A DNA stretch of 32,776 bases from Gemmatimonadota bacterium (GTDB lineage Bacteria > Gemmatimonadota > Gemmatimonadetes > Longimicrobiales > Gaopeijiaceae): NCBI GenBank assembly GCA_028874995.1, contig JAPPGM010000102.1, positions 1 through 32,776 on the forward strand, in the 5' to 3' direction. Position 1 is the stretch's first letter; every line of letters starts with the position of its first letter. The notes under the pieces were generated by a model that saw only the letters and a list, made by a program, of their open reading frames with translations, was not told where the DNA came from and searched no databases. Shown here piece by piece: positions 14,833 through 23,900 of the stretch. The position numbers were made by a program, and so were the translations under genes.

Positions 14833-17800
14833 CCGACCGTCTCGATCCAGTGGCGTGCGCGCTCGAATGGATATCCCGGCAGCGGGATCCGGCGCCGCGT
14901 CTCTCCCGCGAACAACCCGGCGAAGGATACCGGAAGTCCGGCCTGGTATGCCCTTGCGACCGACTCGGGGAATGAGGGATCCGTGTGTTCCTGCGCCCCG
15001 GGCCAGGCTGCCGGTTCGATGGGGCCGGGCGTCGCGTGCGGACCGATCTCCGCTACGAGGCTCACGTCCAACTCCGCCAATTTGCCGTTGCACCGGTGAA
15101 GTGGTTTCGGGGCGAGGAGCTGATCGCGCCAGCAATCCCAAGCGGGGGACTCGCCCGTGTTGATGGGTTGGCCGGTGGATTGGCTCAGGAGCGTCAGCGA
15201 CGGGGGCGAGGTTTCGATTGCCGCGTAGGTGGCTTCCATTTCCGCAAAGGGATCCTGTCCGGGTCCGGAGGGGTCGCCGGTCGGCATGGCGGCCGCCACA
15301 CGGGCTTTGGGCCGGGCCACCGTAGCGCCGCGGGTGGCGGCGAGGCGCAGTCCGTCTTCCAGGGTGAATACGCCGGCGGTCCATGCCGCGGCCAATTCGC
15401 CGACGCCCTCTCCCACGGCGACGGCGGGCCGGATGCCCACGCTGGCCCAGAGCGCGGTGAGCGCGCATTCCAGTGCGTAGAGGGCCGGCTGGGCCCACTC
15501 CGGGTCGTCCAGCCTTCCGTCCGTGCCGTTTCGGCCGAACATCACGTCGAGCAGGGACGTCCCGGCGCGCGCTTCCCGCAACACCGCGTCGCAGCGATCG
15601 AGGACGGCGCGCGCTACCGGTTCGCAATCGTAAACGTCCTTGCCCATGCCGACTCGTTCGCTTCCCTCGCCGACGTAGGCGAAGGCCAGCTTCCGGGGTG
15701 TGTTCGTCTCCGGGCCTCTCGCCTGGACGCCCGTCGGCCGCATGCCAGCGATTGCGCGCAGTTCCTCGCGCAATGATCCCGCGGTTTGAAAGGGAATGCC
15801 CGAGCGGTGGGCGAAGTGACTTCGTCCGACGCCCGCCGTCCAAGCCATGTCGGCGAGCAGCGATTCCATGGCGGCGCCGTTGGCGGACGGGACCGCCTCG
15901 CGTTCGTCCAGCCAGGCGAGATACCGGTTTGCCAACTCCCGCAACGCACCGGGGGACTTTCCGGAGAGCGGCAGGATTCGCGTGCCGCGCGGGGCCATGT
16001 CGGCGGGCGACAGGGGCAGCTCGGCCGTCCGTTCCGGCAGCCGTGCCGCGATCGTCCGTGCGGCACCGGCGGGCCAGGCCAGTCCCGCGACCCTCCCCGG
16101 GGTCCCATCCGGCTGTTCCGCGCGTTCGACCACGACGTGCGCGTTCGTCCCGGAGAGCCCGAACGAACTGACCCCCGCGCGGGGCGGACGATCGGCGTGG
16201 GAGGGCCATTCGGTATCCGCCGAGGTGACTCGCACCGGAAGCCGGTCCCACTCGAGATGGGGGTTCGGGTCGTGGAAGTGCAGCTGTCTCGGAATCCGGC
16301 CCTCGTTCATGGCGAGGACCGCCTTGATGAGGCTTGCGATGCCGGCGGCGCACTCAAGGTGGCCGATATTGGTCTTGACCGAGCCGATCAGCAGCGGGCG
16401 CTCCGAGTCCCGTCCGCGACCGTAGGCCGCCGCCGCCGCCTGCACCTCGATGGGATCGCCCAGATCGGATCCGACGCCGTTCGCCTCCAGGTAGTCCACC
16501 TCGCCCGGCGCTATTCCGGCACGGGCCAGTGCCTCTTCGATCACACGCTCCTGGGCGGGTCCGTTCGGGACCGTCAGTCCCGCGCTCGCCCCGTTCTGGT
16601 TCACCGCCGACCCGCGGATCACGCCCCAGATGCGGTCGCCGTCCGCCTCGGCCTCCGCCAACCGCTTGAGGACGACGACCCCACATCCCTCTCCCCGCAC
16701 GAAGCCGTCCGCCGCGGCGTCGAAGGTGCTGCAACGGCCGCGCTTCGACAGCAACCCCATCTCCGCCATGGCAGCCGAGACCTCGGGGTGCAGGATCGCG
16801 TTCACCCCTCCGACGAGGGCCAGCTCCACGTCATTTTGCCGGAGGGCGGAAACGGCCTGGTGCACAGCCGCCAGCGACGAAGCACAAGCGACGTCCACCG
16901 GCACGGCGGGCCCGGCCAGCCCGAGCACGAAAGCGATCCGTCCGGCGGTAACGCTGGGAGTGGTGCCCAGGTAGCCGTGGTGTTCGCCGGCTGCCAGGGC
17001 GAGATCACGATAGTCGCCGCTGGTGACACCGACGTACGCGCCCGTGGGGCTTCCGCGGAGCCCTTCCGGATCGATCCCCGCGTCCTCCAGCCCGTGCCAT
17101 GTCGTTTCCAGCAGGAGGCGCTGTCGGGGATCCATCGTGCGCGCCTCGATCGGCGGGATGCGGAAGAACCGGCCGTCGAACTTGTCGATGTCCTCGAGGA
17201 AAGCGCCGCGCCGGGAAACGGCGTCCGTCCCGCCGGGATCGCCGGCGACGCCGTGCCACGGACCTTCGTCTCGGCGCCCGTCGGTGACCAGGTCCGCTCC
17301 GGCCTCGAGTTGCCGCCAGAAGGCGGCGAGATCAGGCGCGCCGGGGAAGCGGCAGGCCATGCCCACAATCGCGATGGCGCCGCTCGCCGCCTGAATCGTG
17401 GGCGCGCGTGGCGGTTCGGGTGGAGCGGCTGGTGTGGGTGCCTCTCCGGATGGGCCACCGGGTGCCGGCGCGCCGCCGTCGACGACCAGTTCTCCGGCCA
17501 GATGGGCGGCGAGCGAGGCGATGTCCGGGTAGTCGAACATGAGCGTGTTGGGAGCCGTGTACGTTCCGGAGAAGGCCCGGTTGAGCCGGTTGCGCAGCTC
17601 CACCGCCATCAGGGAGTCCATCCCCAGGTCGAAGAAACCGATCGTCGGCGCCGGGGCCGACGGCAGCCGCAAGACGGCCTGCACCTCGCCCTGCAGGAAC
17701 GATACCAGGAGGTCCTCGCGTGCGGTGGCGGGCGTCTCTCCGAGTTGCGAGAGCACGTCCTTCGGGGCGGCCGACGCGTCCTCTCCGTCCTCCGAGTCCG

Positions 17801-17957
17801 TGGACAGCAATTCCTCCAGGAGTGGCGGACGCTCTTCCACCGCCTCCTCGAACACCGACCAGTCCATCGCCATGACGACCGAATTCGTGACATCCTGGCG
17901 CACCAGCCGTTCGAACGCCCTGATCCCCTGCTGTGGAGTGAACCAGCGGCCGCCCAA
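14829..17957 (-). CDS. Type I PKS, 3' part after frameshift: ACP, degenerate terminal KS-AT
   Basis: This is the continuation of the PKS begun at 25263. The nominal TTG at 17957 is just inside the end of the module 1 KR; real homology in this frame starts near 18014 (SEIGEAAEQRERID). In this ORF's numbering: KR tail 1-40; ACP about 80-155 with S115 in LGMDSL; KS 193-610 with Cys358 (VDVACASS) and H533 (NIGHLE), but the first His motif reads NGVGS with N493 in place of His. AT about 755-985: GQGSQ is GEGSE, GHSxGE is GEGVGE (nucleophile Ser851 replaced by Gly), and about 60 residues with the second catalytic His (the AFHS region) are missing. The protein ends right after the post-AT linker (PLPGYPFERARHW) with no ACP or thioesterase. 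It overlaps the permease start by 4 bp. Confidence 0.88.
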   Translation of the reverse strand: MGGRWFTPQQGIRAFERLVRQDVTNSVVMAMDWSVFEEAVEERPPLLEELLSTDSEDGEDASAAPKDVLSQLGETPATAREDLLVSFLQGEVQAVLRLPSAPAPTIGFFDLGMDSLMAVELRNRLNRAFSGTYTAPNTLMFDYPDIASLAAHLAGELVVDGGAPAPGGPSGEAPTPAAPPEPPRAPTIQAASGAIAIVGMACRFPGAPDLAAFWRQLEAGADLVTDGRRDEGPWHGVAGDPGGTDAVSRRGAFLEDIDKFDGRFFRIPPIEARTMDPRQRLLLETTWHGLEDAGIDPEGLRGSPTGAYVGVTSGDYRDLALAAGEHHGYLGTTPSVTAGRIAFVLGLAGPAVPVDVACASSLAAVHQAVSALRQNDVELALVGGVNAILHPEVSAAMAEMGLLSKRGRCSTFDAAADGFVRGEGCGVVVLKRLAEAEADGDRIWGVIRGSAVNQNGASAGLTVPNGPAQERVIEEALARAGIAPGEVDYLEANGVGSDLGDPIEVQAAAAAYGRGRDSERPLLIGSVKTNIGHLECAAGIASLIKAVLAMNEGRIPRQLHFHDPNPHLEWDRLPVRVTSADTEWPSHADRPPRAGVSSFGLSGTNAHVVVERAEQPDGTPGRVAGLAWPAGAARTIAARLPERTAELPLSPADMAPRGTRILPLSGKSPGALRELANRYLAWLDEREAVPSANGAAMESLLADMAWTAGVGRSHFAHRSGIPFQTAGSLREELRAIAGMRPTGVQARGPETNTPRKLAFAYVGEGSERVGMGKDVYDCEPVARAVLDRCDAVLREARAGTSLLDVMFGRNGTDGRLDDPEWAQPALYALECALTALWASVGIRPAVAVGEGVGELAAAWTAGVFTLEDGLRLAATRGATVARPKARVAAAMPTGDPSGPGQDPFAEMEATYAAIETSPPSLTLLSQSTGQPINTGESPAWDCWRDQLLAPKPLHRCNGKLAELDVSLVAEIGPHATPGPIEPAAWPGAQEHTDPSFPESVARAYQAGLPVSFAGLFAGETRRRIPLPGYPFERARHWIETVG

Positions 17958-20900
17958 CGCCGACCGCCTCTGATCGATGCGTTCCCGCTGCTCGGCCGCC
18001 TCGCCGATCTCCGACCACGATGGCCTGTCCCGCGAGACCCAGCGCGCGCCGGTGGCCCGCCAGCTGGTCGAGGAAGGCGTTGGCGGAGGCGTGGTTCGAC
18101 TGGCCCGGATTGCCCATCACGCCGACGCGGCTGGAGAAGAGGCAGAACATGTCCAGGTCGCGGTCGAGGGTGGCCCGGTGCAGATGCCACGCACCCAGAA
18201 TCTTCGGCCACAGCACCTGTTCGAACCGGTCCCAGCTCTGGTTGGTCAGCGCGCCGTCGGAGAGCACGCCCACGCTGTGGATCACCCCTGCGAGCGGCGG
18301 CAGCTCCCGGTCCACGCGGTCCAGCATTCGGTCCACCGCGGCCGTGTCGGTGATGTCCGCCAGCTCCACCTCGACGGTGACGCCGCGGGCTCTGAGCCCG
18401 TTGATGATCTCTTCGGCGGCGGCGTCCGGGCCACGGCGCCCATTCAGCACGATCGCGCCCGCCCCCTGGTCCGCGAGCCACACGGCCACCGCGCACCCGA
18501 TTCCCCCCAGCCCCCCCGTCACCAGGTAGGTCCCGTCCTGCCGCAGCCCACCGCTCCGGAGCGGCGGCGTGGTCACCACGATCTTGCCCAGGTGTCGCGC
18601 GGCGCGCATGAAGCTGAGCGCGGCTCCCGCCTCGGCCAGCGGCCACCGGCTGTGCACGATCGGTTGCAGTTCTCCCGTGGAGATGCGGGCCATCACCTCG
18701 CGCAGGACCCTCCCCGCGTGTGCGGGGTCCGTCTTCTTCACGACGTCCAGCTCCAGGATGTGGTAGGGCACGTCGGGTCTCACCTTGGCCATTTCCTCGT
18801 AGCTGAGGATGTCCCGTCTGGCCATTTCCACGAACCGGCCGCCGTGCTTCAGACAGGCCAGACTCGCCTCGATGAACCCCTCGCTCGTCAGGCTGTTCAG
18901 CACCACGTCGACGCCTTCGCCGCCCGTCGCCTCCAGGATCTCTTCGCCGAAAGCCGTCTGGCGGCTGTCGAAGATGTGCTCCACGCCCAGCGACCGCAGA
19001 TACGCCTGTTTGGGGGCGCTCGCAGTCGCGAAGACCTCCGCCCCCGCGGCCTGCACCCACTGAATGGCGGCGAGGCCGACGCCTCCCGCGCCCGCGTGGA
19101 TGAGTACGCGCTCGCCGGGCTCGAGTCCCGTGAACTCGAAGGACAGCGCGGCCGACACGAAAGCACTCGGCACCGCCCCGAGACCGGTCACGGAAAACCC
19201 GTCCGGCGCCGGGGCCACCAGCTCTTCGTGCGTCACCATCTCCGGTCCGAAGGCGCCGAATCCCATGCCCACCACGTGATCGCCGACCGCGACCTTCGAC
19301 ACCTCGGCACCCACGTCGATGATGTGCCCGCACATCTCCCTTCCCAGCAGACCCTCCTCGATGAAGCCCAGCGAACGGAACACGTCCCAGAAATTGAGCC
19401 CGGCCGCCTCGACCGCGACGCGCACTTCGTGCGGCTCCAGAGGGCGCGCCTGCAGAGGCTGGACGTGCGGCCGGTCGAAGACACCGCCCGGATCCGGCGC
19501 CAGCACCCAGTTCGACTCCTCGGGCAGGGCCAGCCGTTCGGCCCCGGACTCGGCGCGCACCACCCGCGCCACGCGGCGGCGTCCCAGCCGATACGCGATG
19601 TGGTTCTCGGGGTCGGGGTAGAGGAGTTCGTTCGCGAGGTCGGGTTCGGGCGCCATTCGCCCCGGGTCCAGGTCGATCATTCTCGGTTGCAGATGCGGCG
19701 CTTCGCGGGCCACGCCCTTGCCGAAGCCCCACAGGGTGGCCCCGGAGAGCTCGCCGCCGCGCTCGCGCTCCAGCACCTGCGCCCCCCTGGTGACGAACCA
19801 CACGCCCTTTTCGGGGGTAGCGCCGGAGTCGGTGACGCCCTGCACCATGGCCAGGGCGCTCGCCCCCGCCCGGGTCACGTCGTGGGCCATCTCGTCGGTC
19901 GTCGCCGCTTCGCCACGGCCGTCGAGGGCCAGGAGGTGAACCACGCCCGCCAGGGGGACGTCGTCCGGGAGACTCTCCAGGAGCGAGCGCCACGACTCGC
20001 GCTGGTCCATGGCCACGGTTGCGTGGCGAACCCCCGCCCCCGCGCCCTCCGCCAGTCCCCCGTCCACCGAATCCCCGCCCACCACCACCACCGTCTGATT
20101 CCGCGCGGCCAGGTCACCCGCCAGCTCCGCCGCCACCCCACCCCCGTCCGCCGCCAGCACCCACACGCCCGCCGGCTCCCGCACCTCCGCCGGCCCCCGC
20201 GCCACGATCACCCCCTTGTCCGGCACCCTGGTCAGGTCGGACTCGTCCACCCCCACCACCTCCACCTCCCCGAAGCCCGCGTCGCCGAGCGCGCGCCGCC
20301 ACACGGCCGGGCTCGCCAGCGCGTGGTGCGGCCGGTAGTCGTCGGCGAAGCGCCACCAGCCGTCGAGCTGCCCGAAGGTCAGGTCCATCCAGCCCAGCCC
20401 GCTCAGGTTCTCCAGCGCGACCAGCTGCCCCGAGGGGGCGAGCAGCTTCCTGCAGTGGCCCAGCGTCTCCTCCAGGTACCGGGTCGCGTGTAGCACGTTC
20501 GAGGCGAGCAGCAGGTCGTAGCCGTGCTCGTCGAAGCCCTGCGCGACCGGGTCCTTCTCGATGTCCAGCGGACGGTACTCGATGCATCCGCCGCCGTCGC
20601 CGAACCGCGCCTCCGCCTCGGCGAAGAAGCCCGCGGAGATGTCGGTGTACATGTAGTCGAACTGACCCTCCGGCAGCAGCGGCAGGACCGACGCGGTGGC
20701 CGACCCCGTGCCCGCCCCCACCTCGATCACCCTGAGCCGCCGTCCCTTCGGCAGCGCGTCCACGAGCGCCTGGACCGCCACTTCGAGCATCCGGTTCGCC
20801 GCGCGCGCCACCGGCGCCTTCAGGTACAGATCGGCCGCGGTCGGTTCGCCGCTGCTGAACAGGAGAGTCAGCGGATCCTCCCGGCCGCGAAGCACCTCGG

Positions 20901-23900
20901 CCAGGGCGCCGCCCGAGCGCCGGAACAGCCCGATCTCGGTCAGGCCGTGCGAATACCGTCCCGCCATGACCTCGTGGTGGCCGCTGGGGTCGTGCGGTAT
21001 CGCTTTGGGCCACGTATCCCCCGATCCGACGACCACGCGGAACCCGCCGTCATCCTCCTCGTACAGCACACCCGCCTTGGCCGCCATCTCGAGCATGCGG
21101 CGAAACAGCCGACTGTGGTCGGCCATCACACGGAGCTGCTCTCGCAGCGTCTCGGACCGCACCACCTCGCCGGCCGTGCGTTTCCAGCCCAGCGTGTCCA
21201 GGGTGGCGACCGCGTACGACCACGACCAGTACTCCAGGTCCGTCAGCAGGGCGTTCCGGTCGTCGGGATCGACACCGGCCTCGACCAGGTACTCCGCCAG
21301 GAGCCGGGCACCGGCCTTCACCGATCCCGGATCCGGGAAGAAGTCGGCCGAGGGCATCCCCTCCGGAAGCGCCCGCTCGCGCCACACCACCTCGTACAAC
21401 AGATCCTTGACGCTTTCGCCCGCCGAGAGCAGCGCAGCCCGCGTGGCGCGCTTGATCGTGTACCCGTCCAACCCGCCGAGAAGAGACCCGTTCAGGTCGT
21501 AGATGCGAAGTTCGCCCGTCAGCACCTCGGGGGGCTCGCCCTCCTGCGCATCGGCCGCGCGGGACGCGTCGCTCATGCGAACGTGACAGACGACCCGGTC
21601 CGGCAGCCTGCCCGTAGTCAGCCAGAGCCGCTCCCAGCCGAAGGGCAGATAGGTGACCGAGCCATGAGGTCCGTCCAGGTTGCGCGCCGAGCCCACAACC
21701 TGGAAGCAGCCGTCGAGCACCAGGGGATGCACATCCAGTTCGTTCCGGCCGAGATCCTCCGGGAAGGCCACCTCGCCCATTGCCTCGCCCGGCCCGGTCC
21801 AGGCCCTGGCGAGCGTTTGGAAGGACGGACCCAGGTCGACCCCCGTCTCCAGCCTGGCGCGGTAGTAGCCCGCCACGTCCACCGGCGACAGCCGAGCCTT
21901 CAAACCCTCCAGATCGATACGCCCGTCGGCCTCCCGTACGGCGGTGCCCGGCGCGACGTGACCCTCGACGTGAACCACCCACTCCCCCTCGCTCCCCTTG
22001 CTGAAGATCCGGAAATCGCGCGTCGCCGTACCCTCGGAGGCGTCGAGCACCATTTGCAGGGTGCGGCCGGCGTCACCGCTTCCGTCTTCGGAGCCGTCCT
22101 CCGGGAAGACCAGCGCATTGTGCAGCTGCATCTCCTCCACGACCACGGGGCCGCGCCCGCCGGTACGCGATACCGCCGCCGCCATGGCCCCGTACAGCGC
22201 CCCCGGCACCACCACCCGGCGGTACACCCTGTGGTCGTCCAGCCACGCGGGTTCCGCGGGAAACACCTCGGTCTCGAAGGTCGTCTCGCCGCCGGCCGAC
22301 TCGTGGCGCGTTCCCAGCAGGGGATGGTCCACGCGGCCACGCCGCCGCCTCGGCGCGTCCAGCCAGTGCCGGGTCCGCTGGAACGGGTATCCCGGCAGCG
22401 AAATCCGCCGTCTCGACTCCCCGGCGAAGAGCCCCTCGAAGCGAACCGGCAGGCCTGCCTCGTACGCCTCCGCGACCGCGCGGACAAAGTCACCTGCACC
22501 ACCCGCGAACGGGTCGTCCGCCGACGGCGCCTGCAAGCTTGCCTGCACCCCCGGGGCCTCGACCGCCTCGGGCCAGGCGGTAAGCGCCATCGGGGCCAGC
22601 ACCGAGCGCGGACCGATCTCGACCAGCAGGTCCACACCGAGACCCGCCACCGTGCGGACGCCGCTCGAGAACGCGACCGCTTCCCGGGCATGCCGCCGCC
22701 AGTACGAACCGTCCAGTGCCTGGTCCGGCCCCACCGGGCGCCCCGTCAGGTTGCTCACCAGGGTCAGCGAGGGCGGCGCGACCGCCACACCATCCAGCGA
22801 GGCCTCGAGCGCGTCCAGGATCGGGTCGACCAAAGCGCTGTGGAAGGCCTTGGTCGTGTTCAGCCGCCGGACCCGGATCTCCTCCGATTCGAACCGTTTC
22901 GATAGGGCTTCGACAGCATCGACGGGGCCGCTCACAACCTGGTGCGCCCCATTGTCGCCCGAAACGCTGAGCCCCACACCGCCGGATGTCGCGTTCCAGT
23001 CCGCGACCGCCGCCGACACTCTGTCCGGCGGCGCGAAGACCGCCGCCATCGCGCCCTCTTCCATGCCGGACATCAAGGCGCCGCGGGTGCAGGCGAACCG
23101 CATGCCGTCCTCGAGGCTGAACACTCCCGCCGCCTGGGCCGCCGCGATCTCCCCGACGCTGTGCCCCAGGACCACGTCGGGGCGGATGCCCACACTCGCC
23201 CACAGGGCCGTCAACGCGGACTCGATCGTATAGAGGGCCGGCTGCTCCCAGGCCGTGTCACCCAGGTCGCCGTTTGCGTCGTCGCGGCCGAGCATCACGT
23301 CGAGGAGCGAGGTCCGCCGTTCTTCCCGGAACACAGCCTCACAACGGTCCATGACCGCCCGCGCGACCGGTTCGCTTTCGTAGAGTGCCCGTCCCATGCC
23401 GGCCCACTGGCTCCCCTGTCCGGTATACGCGAACGCGATCCGGGTCGCCGTCCCGCGCGTCGGGCGATCGCCTGTCCCGGCCACGGCCTCCAGCCCTTCG
23501 CGCAGCGATTCGGTGTCCCGAAAGACCACTCCCGCGCGATCGTCGAAGTGGCTCCGCCCCACGCCAGCGGTCCACGCCATGTCCGAAAGCACCGCTGCCG
23601 AAACCGCGTCCGCATCCGACAGCTCGCCCACCCGCTCGTCGAGCCACGCCAGGTAACGCCCAGCGAGTTCGCGCAGCGCTACCTCCGACTTGCCCGACAG
23701 TGGCAGCAGTCGGGTGCCGCGCGGCTGGATCCCCGGTTCCGGCACCCTGGAATCCACGTCAGCTCTGCTCTGCTCCGACGTTGCCGAATCCGCGGGGACT
23801 TCGGTCCCAAGCTCCAACCCGACCGACTCCGCGCCAGCTCTGGGCCCCGGTTCGAACCCGGCCGACTCCGCGTCGGCGCCGAGCCCCCGAACCGCCACCC

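Noticed and set aside
14833-16353. A 5' extension of the NCS2 permease frame of about 500 codons
   Set aside because: It is out-of-frame reading of the terminal KS-AT of the PKS, rich in Arg and Gly. Hydrophobic, family-like sequence begins only after the TTG at 14832.
17332-18013. The last about 230 codons of the 5' PKS ORF
   Set aside because: After the frameshift this frame is open only because of high GC. Real KR-tail, ACP and KS homology over the same bases is in the other frame.
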